This document shows, piece by piece, positions 33,338 through 44,730 of a DNA stretch of 64,000 bases. The translations under genes and the position numbers were made by a program. The notes beneath the pieces are model-generated. The model made no database searches. It was given only the letters and a program-made list of their open reading frames with translations, and was not told the origin of the DNA. This DNA comes from Siphonodentalium dalli. Its lineage: Eukaryota > Mollusca > Scaphopoda > Gadilida > Siphonodentaliidae. The stretch covers positions 153,287,152 through 153,351,151 of the forward strand of contig CP136066.1 of the NCBI GenBank assembly GCA_032622095.1, read 5' to 3'. The first letter of the stretch is position 1; each line of letters opens with the position of its first letter.

Positions 33338-35905
33338 ACAGTCAAAGACTGTGGGGTCGCTCACCAGACTGCAAAGACTGATAAGACTGGGACTCTTGAG
33401 ACCATAACAGTCAGAACTTTTCATAATCACTTTAAAAGAAGCGGATCTACACAGGATATGTGGCTAGAGAGGCTTCATGTCGATCAGCGAATATCTACCT
33501 TTAAATTACCAATGGAACACTACAGATCCCCCTCCAGCTAAACATATCCCCTCCTGACCGGGCTCCAGATTCCCAAGTCTTAGGTTAGAATTTCACAACT
33601 GACGTCTCAAACTTTCTCAATTGTTCGAAATTTCCAATCTCACAAGCACCGTTTTATAAACTATTTAGACATGTTTGAAGCCCAATTATCCATGAACCCG
33701 AAAACAACATATATATGTCAAGATTAATCAGTTAGGTAGTTCCAAGGTAGATGTTTTAAGTGAAGTCCCCATAGCCCCGTCATTTCTTGACAGGTTGACC
33801 TCATGTTAACAAATCTGAATCTCAGTCACTAAAGGATCCTCCATACTATATGTAAGCTAAATAGTCCAACCTCTCTTGAGAAGACATTTTTAAGTATTAC
33901 TATAGAGACATACAGTTATGTCCCTGGTCCCAGTCTATTTAATCTGGTGACCCCATTTGAATAAATTTGAATCCCAGATACCAAAGAACCCTTCATACTA
34001 AATATCAATAAAATAGACCTGATGGTCTGTGTGAAGGAAGCATATTAAGAGGAAAACTTTCCTTTGCTTGACCCCTAGTTGACAAGTTGACCCCATTTAA
34101 AACCAATGACCCCATTTGAAGAAAAAAATCTGAACTCCAGGTCACCCAAGGACTGTTCATATCAAATATGAACCCGTTCAACCTGATGGTACAGCAGAAG
34201 AGGTAGTTTTTAAGAATTACTATGGAGAGCAAGAGTTATGGCCCTGCCTTCATAACCATTTGATAGAGTGACCTCATTTAAACAAATATGAATGTAAGTC
34301 ACCTAGGGAACATCTACACCAAATATGAACCCATTCAGTCTAGAGAAGATGTGAGCTCAAAAATTACATTTCATTGAACAAATCTGTAAATCACCCCCCC
34401 CCCCCCCAACACAGTGGCGACATCCCTGCAAGAATATGACATACATCATTTATTTGGATGCCTATTGCCTTAACAAAATTACCATGACCTGGAAAGCCAG
34501 TGCATTCTCTTTTATATGGGAGGCTTCCCATGGGAGCATATATAAGAGAATGCACAAGCACAGGGTCTCACCAGCACAACTCTGGTCATGAAATGGTTAA
34601 TATTAATAGTAAAAATAAACTTTATCTTTCAAACAGGCAATTTGTATCTGAGATAAACATGGGATAAAATTCCATTCATAAAGCCACTATCAGCAACAAG
34701 AATGTCTGGGAGACCTGTTGACATGAAGATAATTAATGATGGCACAAACATTTGCCCAGTGATACCAATGTATTGTGTTACTCCTACAGCTGTGTTCAAA
34801 ACAAGGATTTACATCCACACCTAAATATTTAAACCCATTTGGTCTTTAATATGTATCTGGAGAAGAAAACAATTGATGGACGGATAGAGACATGACAGAT
34901 GGATGGATGGGAAAACAGTCTGACATAGATACTGACAAATTCAATCCAATATACCCCCCCCCCAAGTTTTCTTTTCAGGGTATAATGAGTTCAATTGGAT
35001 ACTGGTGGTTAAGAACATAATATTTGAACAGCCAAGCCTGAACATAGTGTCTGACATTTGCACAATGAGGTCCCATAAGGGTGAATTTAATGACACAATC
35101 CTGCAATGCGGGCTAGCATCACCAAATTCACCCTCTGAGGACCTCATTCTGTGTAGGCCTCAACTGCTATGGGAGACATAGCATTAGATTGAAGTTCTCC
35201 AGTTAAAGTTGGTGATGTGCACCCACTGGGCACCTCAATTATGCATTTTATATTCACAAATTAGGGGATATAGAAACTAAATAGAAGGGAAAAAGTAAGT
35301 AAAAATGTCAATTTAAGTGCCTATATACTTCCCAGAAGATGAGGCTTAAGCAGAATGAGGACCCTGGCTAGTGTATTTGGTGATGCTAGACTGCTGTGCA
35401 GGGTAGCATAACTAAATTCACCCTCTGGGAACCTCATTCTGCAAATGCCAGACACACTAAATTCAGGTTAGAGAACAATAATTTGTTTTTATTTTAATAA
35501 CACACATTGGCATGAGTGCTGTCTGGTGCATTAAGTTCACACCTGTCAGCCTGATAAACATCTCAATTGATGCCTGTGTGTGTATTTATATTAACTCTCC
35601 CTGTCTGTAGCTAATACAATTGACTTAATATGCTGGTGGGGGAGATCCTGTGAGTTAGGAAATGAGATAGGGTGGAATGTTGTTGGTTGGGGGCAGGGTG
35701 GGGTTCTGGGTCATGTGGGGGGAGAAAACAATTGATGGACGGATAGAGACATGACAGATGGATGGATGGGAAAACAGTCTGACATAGATACTGACAAATT
35801 CAATCCAATATACCCCCCCCCCCCCAAGTTTTCTTTTCAGGGTATAATGAGTTCAATTGGATACTGGTGGTTAAGAACATAATATTCGAACAGCCAAGCC
35901 TCACC
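33338..35905 (+). repeat. Block paralogous to 3.5-5.6 kb
   Basis: 33338-33480 matches 3541-3685, 33775-34050 matches 3755-4040, and 34830-35470 matches 4520-5550. It lacks the second 413-bp tandem unit and the hAT-like insertion found at 5588-6545. The run at 34860-35040 is itself repeated at 35720-35900. It contains the GAGTTATGGCCCTG, GGACGGATAGAGAC and GAATGAGGTCCC modules. No gene is seen. Confidence 0.65.
34495..34600. mobile_element. 5'-truncated TTAA hairpin MITE
   Basis: CCAGTGCATTCTCTTTTATA faces TATATAAGAGAATGCACAAG around GGCTTCCCATGGGAGC. The right end TCATGAAATGGTTAA matches the family at 54982 and 59896. The left terminal repeat is absent. Confidence 0.7.
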
Positions 35906-36640
35906 CCAAAATCACTCGTACCCATCTACATGTCATTATTAACATTCATGACAAATTTCATGATGATCAGATGAACAGTACGACCTGTAGCCCGCGCCAA
36001 TGGATTGAATCTTGAAATCCAAGATGGCTGCCATGTTTTTTGGCCGAATGACCCCAAAATGACTCATTCCCATCTACATGTCAATGTCAACATTCATGAC
36101 AAATTTCATAAAGATTAGACCAAGGTACGACCTGTAGCCCGCGCCAAAGGATTTAGTCACGCAAAGAGTAAAATCCAAGATGGCTGCTGGCGGCCATGTT
36201 TTTTGGCCGAACGACTCCAAAATCACTCGTTCCCATCTACATGTCAGTGTTAACATTCCTGACAAATTTCATGAAGTTCCGACCAAAGCTACAACCTGTA
36301 GCCCGCGCCAAAGGATTTAGTCATGCAAAGAATAAAATCCAAGATGGCTGCTGGCGGCTATGTTTTTTTGGCCGAACGACCTCAAAATCACTCGTTCCCA
36401 TCTACATGTCAATATTAACATCCATGACAAATTTCATGATGATCAGACGAACAGTACGACCTGTAGCCCGCGCCAATGGATTGAATTTTGAAATCCAAGA
36501 TGGCTGCCAGCGGCCATGTTTTTTGGCCGAATGACACCAACATGACTCGTTCCCATCTACATGTCAATGTCAACATTCATGACAGATTTCATAAAGATCA
36601 GAGCAAAGGTACGACCTGTAGCCCGCGCCAAAGGAAATTG
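35905..36640 (-). repeat. Short inverted arm of the ~160-bp satellite
   Basis: Four to five monomers in the opposite orientation to the 37085-39870 array, recognised by CCCATCTACATGTCA, ATGACAAATTTCAT, GTACGACCTGTAGCCCGCGC and CCAAGATGGCTGCC. It ends in a CACACGCACGCACACAC tract and a CCATGGCAATAGCTCAAAC terminus near 36675-36700. Frames across it (for example LVPIYMSV / TNFM repeats) are repeat artefacts. Confidence 0.85.
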
Positions 36641-37067
36641 TTGACAGACACACGCACGCACACACACACGGACGCCAAACCATGGCAATAGCTCAAACTT
36701 ACAAAGTTCAGCTCATAAGGCACCTATGACCTATACCATTTCTCGGCCCCTTGACTGATAAAGGGTGTCTTGGGGGCAACTGTACAACACCCTTAATTTG
36801 ACCTAAATCGAATGATGATATGATATAATAGTAAACAAGTCATTTTTCTTCATAATGTTTAGAAACATGCGTGCACAGTTTACTATGATTTAGCATACAA
36901 CCGATGTAAAATCTTCATTTGGTATGTAACTTAACGATATATGTTAGAAGAATCATGTGACCAACAACAAGTGGTTCCATTTGATGCTTGAGTCAACTTT
37001 AAGTTTTGTGAGAATTCTCAAAATAATTTTATAAAAACAACAAATGATCATGAGTCACTGCTTATTA

Positions 37068-39978
37068 GCTCAACTTTACTTTGTAAAGTTTGAGCTATTG
37101 CCATGGCTTTGTCGTCCGTGTGTACGTGTGTACGTAAGGCGTCAACAATGCAGGCTACAGGTCGTACCTTTCGTCGGATCATTATGAAATTTGTCATAGC
37201 TGTTGACATCAACATTTAGACCAGAATAATTAATTTTGGGGTCATTCGGAAAAAAAACATGGCCGCCAGTGGCCATATTGGATTTCAAAATTCAATCCAT
37301 TAGCACGGGCTACAGGCCGTACTGTTTGTCTGATCTTCATGAAATTTGTCATGGATGTTAATATTGACATGTAGATGGGAACGAGTAATTTTGGGGTCAT
37401 TCGGCCCAAAAACATGGCCGCCAGCAGCCATCTTGGATTTTACTCTTTGTATGACTAAATCCTTTAGCACGGGCTACAGGTCCTACTTTTAGTCTGATCA
37501 TCATAAATTTTGTCAAGAATGTTAATAATGACATGTAGATGGGAACGAGTCATTTTGGGGTCATTCGGCCAAAAAACATGGCCGCCAGCAGCCATCTTGT
37601 ATTTTACTCTTTGTATGACTAAATCCTTTAGCACGGGCTACAGGTCGTACCTTTAGTCTGATCATCATAAAATTTGTCATGGCTGTTGAAATTGGAATGT
37701 AGATGGGAACGAGTCATTTTGGGGTCATTCGGACAAAAAACATGGCCGCCAGCAGCCATCTTGGATTTCAAAATTTAATCCATTAGCACGGGCCACAGGT
37801 CGTACTGTTCGTCTGATCACCATGAAATTTGTCATGGATGATAATATTGACATGTAGATGGGAACGAGTAATTTTGAGGTCATTCGGCCAATAAACATGG
37901 CCGCCAGCAGCCATCTTGGATTTTACTCTTTGTATGACTAAATCCTTTAGCACGGGCTACAGGTCCTACTTTTAGTCTGATCATCATAAATTTTGTCAAG
38001 AATGTTAATAATGACATGTAGATGGGAACGAGTCATTTTGGGGTCATTCGGCCAAAAAACATGGCCGCCAGCAGCCATCTTGTATTTTACTCTTTGTATG
38101 ACTAAATCCTTTAGCACGGGCTACAGGTCGTACCTTTAGTCTGCTCATCATAAAATTTGTCATGGCTGTTGAAATTGGAATGTAGATGGGAACGAGTCAT
38201 TTTTGGGTCATTCGGACAAAAAACATGGCCGCCAGCAGCCATCTTGGATTTCAAAATTTAATCCATTAGCACGGGCCACAGGTCGTACTGTTCGTCTGAT
38301 CACCATGAAATTTGTCATGGATGATAATATTGACATGTAGATGGGAACGAGTAATTTTGGGGTCATTCGGCCAATAAACATGGCCGCCAGCAGCCATCTT
38401 GGATATTACTTTTTGTATGACTAAATTCTTTAGCACGGGCTGCAGGTCGTACCTTTAGTCTGATCATCATAAAATGTGTCATGGATGTTAACAATGACAT
38501 GTAGATGAGAACGAGTAATTTTGGGGTCATTCGACCAAAAAACCTGGACGCCAGCAGCCATCTTGGATTTTACTCTTTGTATGACTAAATCCTTTAGCAC
38601 GGGCTACAGGTTGTACCTTTAGTCTGATCATCATGAAATGTGTCATGAATGTTAATAATGACATGTAGATGGGAACGAGTTAATTTTGAGGTCATTCGGC
38701 CGAAAAACATGGCCGCCAGCAGCCATCTTGGATTTTACTCTTTGTATGACTAAATCCTTTAGCATGGGCTACAGGTCGTACCTTTAGTCTGATCATCATA
38801 AAATTTGTCATGGTTGTTGAAATTGGAATGTAGATGGGAACGAGTTATTTTGGGGTCATTCGGACAAAAAACATGGCCGCCAGTGGCCATTTTGGATTTA
38901 AAAATTTAAATCCATTAGCACGGGCCACAGGTCGTACTGTTTGTCTGATGATCATGAAATTTGTCATGGATGATAATATTGACATGTAGATGGGAACGAG
39001 TAATTTTGGGGTCATTCGGCCCAAAAACATGGCCGCCAGCAGCCATCTTGGATTTTACTCTTTGTATGACTAAATTCTTTAGCACGGGCTGCAGGTTGTA
39101 CCTTTAGTCTGATCATCATAAAATGTGTCATGGATGTTAACAATGACATGTAGATGGGAACTAGTCATTTTGGGGTCATTCGGCCAAAATACATGGCCGC
39201 CAGCAGCCATCTTGGATTTTACTCTTTGTATGACTAAATCCTTTAGTACGGGCTACAGGTCGTACCTTTAGTCTGATCATCATAAAATTTCTCATGGTTG
39301 TTGAAATTGGAATGTAGATGGGAACGAGTTATTTTGGGGTCATTCGGACAAAAAACATGGCCGCCAGTGGCCATCTTGGATTTAAAAATTTAATCCATTA
39401 GCACGGGCCACAGGTCGTACTGTTTGTCTGATGATCATGAAATTTGTCATGGATGATAATATTGACATGTAGATGGGAACGAGTAATTTTGGGGTCATTC
39501 GGCCCAAAAACATGGCCGCCAGCAGCCATCTTGGATTTTACTCTTTGTATGACTAAATTCTTTAGCATGGGCTACAGGTCGTACCTTTAGTCTGATCATC
39601 ATAAAATTTGTCATGGATGTTAACGATGACATGTAGATGGGAACGACTCATTTTGGGGTCAATCGGCCGAAAACATGGCCGCCAGCAGCCATCTTGGATT
39701 TTACTCTTTGTATGACTAAATTCTTTAGCACGGGCTACATGTCATACCTTTAGTCTGATCATCATAAAATTTGTCATGAATGTTAATAATGACATGTTGA
39801 TGGGAACAAGTCATTTTGGGATCATTCGGCCAAAAAACAAGGCCGCCAGCAGCCATCTTGGATTTTACTTTTCTCTTCATGTCTATAAACATGTATTAGA
39901 TATTCAACTTTCCACATTCCTAATGGCTCCATTGACTGTAATACATTAAATTATTCCCTTTCCAAGTTGAGCTACAGT
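37068..39978 (+). repeat. Long ~160-bp satellite array with TAGCTCAACTT ends
   Basis: About 17 monomers whose CATGGCCGCCAG landmark recurs every 154-166 bp from 37259 to 39838. The block is bounded by TTAGCTCAACTTTACTTTG (37068) and the complementary AAGTTGAGCTA (near 39965-39976), so the array lies inside something with inverted ends. Monomers alternate in three types, giving a ~483-bp higher-order unit. It faces the 35905-36640 arm head to head across about 430 bp. No protein is encoded. Confidence 0.85.
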
Positions 39979-41423
39979 GTCATTGACACTTTCATATTGA
40001 GTTATCTCATTAGAAAAGAAGATATGCAGAGTATGTATCATGTAAAAGACAGTTTTATCCTATTATTTTCATTTTATTCTTTTAAAGTAAGATTTCACAC
40101 CATAAAACCATCATTTGTAATTTGTTTTATACCCAAAACTAATTTAACTAATTAGATCGGTCCTTCAAAAGAGGAAATTTTAACACGTTTAAAATTTTGT
40201 CAGTGAAGTAAAAATTCTAACGATCTTCTCTGATAAAGGGCGTCCATGTTTTTCTTTCCTAAAATCGGCAGATAATAAAGAGTGTTTGCATTTATGATCT
40301 TTTGTACTTGTTTTCAAGGTAAAAGTGATGGATAATGCTTTTGTGAATATTTTTGCGATGTCTATGCCATATGAGTGATGGCGATTTCCAGTATTTTCCA
40401 AATTTCTTATGCCTGGTAAGCTGAAAATTACCTCAGGAAAGTTTGCAATTTTTGTGTTCTATTCAGATCTTTAAAACGAGGAGTTCCAATCTAAAAAAAA
40501 ATTAAAAAAAAATTGTTCAATAAAGGGCCATATTACTGTTAAAACAGACAGACGGACGATCGGCGAGTGGTCAATCTGGACATTGACACTGTGTACCCTA
40601 GCTACTATGGTATGGGTACACATGAAAGTCACTTTAGTATCCAGAACAGAGGTAGAGGTTGCCTTCGTATACTCTTGACTGTTACACTTTATGGAACTCA
40701 TGGCCATTGCACCTGTATAGAAGAGAAACAGCTGACTTCACTACAAGGACAAACAGGAAACGTGATGAAAGCAAACAAGTTTAATGAACCTTTCAGAAAA
40801 GTTTTATTTCATATTTCTGATTCATAAGACATGGCAGCAGATTGTTCAACATGATTTTCTGAAAAATTTTCATGAAGCAATAAGAGATGGTAGAGCATAC
40901 AATAAGCTGAAAATTTGTAAAATCTACTTTGTGGAACTTCAAAAATATCATGTATAAATCTTGACATAGGTTCTTAATATTTTGGAAATAAAATCAAAGT
41001 TTAAGAAAGAAAGTTTGCAAGGGTTGATTTTATAACAAAAATATTCAACAACTGTTCTGTAATCAGACAGCACTTACACAACAACCTCACAATGGCCAAT
41101 ACAATCATTTACTCTTGACTATACAACATTCATACCTGACCATCCACACACATTTCAGTCTGACTGAAGCAGAATTAGCATATTCTATAGAGTCTGGAAT
41201 ATATGTCATGTGATTTCATTTCCTTGTAACTTGGCGTCACGCAAAGCTGACACCTATATGACCTGTTATTGATGTCATTTGGCATATAACTTTCTTTTAG
41301 ACTGCTATCAACATTAGCCACACAGTACGTTATAAAGTGGCTTGAGTTATTCTGTTATCTCAATTTACATAGGCATTCTAGATTTGTTCTTGGTTATGAA
41401 GTGCATTTTGTTTAAACCTTTCT
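39979..41423. other. No gene recognised
   Basis: AT-rich sequence. A fragment at 40495-40625 (GGGCCATATTACTG, GACAGACGGACG, GGTATGGGTACACAT) matches the end of the 24.9-kb element, so it is a transposon remnant. The rest shows no splice-bounded frame. Confidence 0.35.
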
Positions 41424-42075
41424 TTAAAGGGGTACTGTACACAGAGATAGGCGATTTTTTTTATTTACTCCCATTGAAATAACTTTCAAGTAAGATTGTG
41501 TTCGTGTTATATGAGTTTCGTATAAACCTAATTTAGCGAAGAAAATATTGATCTTGAAAACAAAACTATTACGATTTCAAACTACGCGCCATGGTTTGAC
41601 CTTCACCGGAGAAGACGCAGGTCGCAGGAAGAACCGGAAGTTCATTGCTCACAGTTTCGATAGATGCCTTCAATCTCTTCCATCGAACAATCTCACTCCC
41701 TATAAAAATACTTTATGCTTTATGACCCTTGTTTCTTTCTCCTTTTTCCGAATCGGTTATAACGGGCCTTCCTTTTGCAGGTAACATGTTCTGTTTGCAA
41801 CTCAATAATGTTCGCGAACGGCCGTCGATAAAAGACACGCAATATATGCGATTTCAAGAACGGTAACTTGTAGTGGCATAATTCTCCATTTTATGACTCC
41901 AGCCATAAATTATTTTATATTAAATAATTCAATGTTACTTTTACGATAGCCTGTTGACCGGAACTTTTTCAGTAGACATCGTCGACTCGAATTAGTTATT
42001 TTATAATATAATATTCATATTAGATCGCTATTGTCACCGGGAATTTATTGAAATTGGGGTACAGTACCCCTTTAA
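41424..42075. mobile_element. TTAA-type MITE (652 bp)
   Basis: TTAAAGGGGTACTGTAC (41424-41440) and GTACAGTACCCCTTTAA (42059-42075) are perfect 17-bp inverted ends that include TTAA, the target of piggyBac-type transposases. The 78-codon frame inside has no recognisable domain. Non-autonomous. Confidence 0.85.
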
Positions 42076-43259
42076 TACTCACTGAAGTACAGTTCCCTGA
42101 GAAATGTTCACAATAAGTTAAACCAATGGGTGAAACAGCCACAACAATAGTTCTTGATTTAACACTTTAGACAGATTCATAGATGCTCACACATAAGGAT
42201 GCATGTAATCCAGGATATCACCCATCTTTTCGGGAGGTAATTTTATTGACCCAGTGTACATTCAAAGCCAAAGGAGGTAACTATTGATCTGGGTGTATAT
42301 TATTATAATTTAATGAGAGTAGCTTCAGTCAAATTACAATTAATCGATCTAACTTCATAAAAATTTGCATTATATCATTGACGATTGGGGGTATTAATTA
42401 TATGAAGCAGATTAATCAGAAGTTGGCTTCGGTAAATGAACCCCTTTGTCGCATTGTTTTGAGAAGTGAGTATTTTCATCTAGCTTATGTTGGCTTATGT
42501 AATAAAATCCTGTCATTAACATTCTCGATAGTCTGCAACAAAATTTCACACACGCGACATTTTAATTAAACCTGCAGTGTGCTGTGCAATTTATTGGGGA
42601 CTTGGAGGTGACAATTATTACCGGAGATCCCACAAGTCATAAATGGCTGAACCACGAAAATTTATACCAACAAATTAAAGCCTTTTACAGTATTTGATCT
42701 TGAGCTGCAGCAATAGATGAAGAATGAAACTTTTTATAGGGAAAATAAAACTTACTGGTGAAATATATGCTAGATTGTATATAATATGCAGAGTCTGAAC
42801 CTTAGGCACACTACACACATATATACACAAATATACATGAGAATAAATGAGCACAGTTCTACAATGTACATGTACAAATATACAAATGGTGCTGGTTTCT
42901 GATCACTTCTAAAGTAGACAGAGCTGAAAAATGGTGTTAGTTTCAGAATTATAAGCTGTAAACTCAAAATTTTATCAAAGAAATCTAAAATGTGACATAA
43001 AATGCTTAATTCCCGAGTGCGGTCATTCTGTTACAAAAATGACAGAAGGAAACCACAAATTCAATATGACATTCCTCCGAGGTTTTGTGCTTCTCTTCCC
43101 ATCCACCTGACAACAGCTACCATAACAGCAGTGAAGTTCCACTTAAAATAACGTGGTCCAACTGAAAAACATACTCAGCCAGGAAATTAACATCTGTTTG
43201 TGAATTAAAACCATATTGTTTTCCCATTTTTCAACAGTTTTCAAATGTTCTAATGTAAT
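42076..43259. other. No gene recognised
   Basis: About 1.2 kb of AT-rich DNA without a convincing exon, tandem repeat or long inverted repeat. Confidence 0.3.
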
Positions 43260-43470
43260 AGTAATGCCCTAAAAATTCGACTCCTTAACCACAGCAGAAT
43301 TATGGGTATTTTTTCAGGATTTAGTCAGAAATATGGCTTGTTGCCATTCATCGGAAAGCTCTCATTGTGAGCTTTCCAGTAATGGCAACAATCCATATTT
43401 CCAACTAAATCCTGAAAAAGTACACATAATTCTGCTGTGGTTAAGGAGTCGATTATTTAAGGCATTACTG
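43260..43470. repeat. Full-length foldback MITE of the CAGTAATGC family
   Basis: Inverted arms of about 100 bp (AGTAATGCCCTAAA, CCTTAACCACAGCAGAATTA, GGCTTGTTGCCATTCATCGG) fold around about 43365. The right end is GGCATTACTG. It is more diverged between arms than the copy at 12610-12810. Confidence 0.85.
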
Positions 43471-43544
43471 TATCTTGGTTAATGGAAATTAATACACATG
43501 GTCACTAGTCTTCATATTTAAAGTATAAAACATTTTATGTCCGA

Positions 43545-43796
43545 TTAACCCTTTCTATACTAAAAACTCTATGAGCAGTTATCGCTTAGGAAATGTTCAC
43601 ATAAGTTCATAAAACGACCATAGTTTGTTGAAGTTATTATCTGAACATTTCCCTCCATAAAAAGAGGAATCCTTCTGCACTTGTTTTATCTGTCATCTGT
43701 TTATTTTTCCTGAAACCCCTCCAAATAATAATAGACCATTCCAATATATACTTTTATAACCGAATGGAAAAATCCATTTAGTATAGAAAGGGTTAA
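43545..43796. mobile_element. TTAACCCTTTCTATACTAAA MITE (252 bp)
   Basis: Perfect 20-bp inverted ends at 43545-43564 and 43777-43796, starting with TTAA. The interior contains GTTGAAGTTATTATCTGAAC, the empty form of the site that carries a Harbinger-like insertion in the paralogous copy at 56514-57960. Confidence 0.9.
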
Positions 43797-44596
43797 TGAC
43801 ACAAAATGGAGGGGTACTTTTCGTGACAGAATTAAAATTTTCTGACACTTAATGGTAAAAAAAACTGCACTATTTATAAACTTTTTTTGTCTACAGGTGA
43901 AATCTGTGAAATGGAATGTATTAACATGGACAAATACCGAGAAAAAAATAAACAGGATGACAAATATTGTATTGATGCTTTATAATCACAAAAAGCCCCA
44001 ATAAAACTTAAATTACATCCACTTCATTTTCTCTAGTATTTTCCCATTGGTTTCCAAATGATAAAGTATTTAAATAGGAGAATTACATTAGGAAAGTGAA
44101 CATTCATAGCAGAAATCACAGCAACATGTGATTTATCGATTCATATCTATTATTTTATGCCTCGGTAAATATATAAAACTTGTTGGGAAGAAATATATTC
44201 TTTAAAGTTAGAAGTTCTGGATATTAATAATTTTCCCAGGAAGTTTACCCTTGGAACCCATCATACTTGATACAGAGACTAAGACAGTAGAGATATACAA
44301 ATATATTGTGGCCTAACTCGCCCTATCATTGCGCATTGGTTCACTGTGAAGTCGAGAGTTTCAAAAATGAAACATAATAACATGATTCATCGCATGATTG
44401 TATGATGTGATGTGGACAGAATTTTGATAAGATTACAACCATATACAAAGACAAGTTTTGAGCCAGAAATTCCAGCCACAATATCCATGGCCATTAATAA
44501 TGAAGCGATATAGCAAGTTCAAAGAAGTCTCACAAGTATGATATTTATGTAGGTCGATAATAGCCAGGTTTAGTGCAGCATACATGTACAATAATA

Positions 44597-44730
44597 CCAC
44601 ATATTAATAAACTCCTTTAACCACAGCAGAATTATGGGTAACTTTTCAGAAATTAGTCGGAAATATTGCTTGTTACCATTCATTGGAAAGCTTGAATGGC
44701 AACAAGTCATATTTCTGAAAACTTATCTTG
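44597..44730. repeat. Truncated foldback MITE of the CAGTAATGC family
   Basis: CCACAGCAGAATTATGGGTA, then GGAAATATTGCTTGTTACC and a short return arm GAATGGCAACAAGTCATATT. Both termini are lost. Confidence 0.7.

Noticed and set aside
36196-36691. Internally repeated 112-codon frame (VPIYMS...TNFM motifs)
   Set aside because: The repeats are the ~160-bp satellite read through. The same peptide words appear antisense at 38845-39030 from the opposite array. No gene.
37085-39870. CRISPR-like array
   Set aside because: Monomers of ~160 bp without short spacer/repeat alternation, in a eukaryotic genome. It is a satellite.
41548-41784. 78-codon frame in the 41.4-42.1 kb element
   Set aside because: Lies entirely inside a MITE with perfect inverted ends and has no domain. 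Likely chance.
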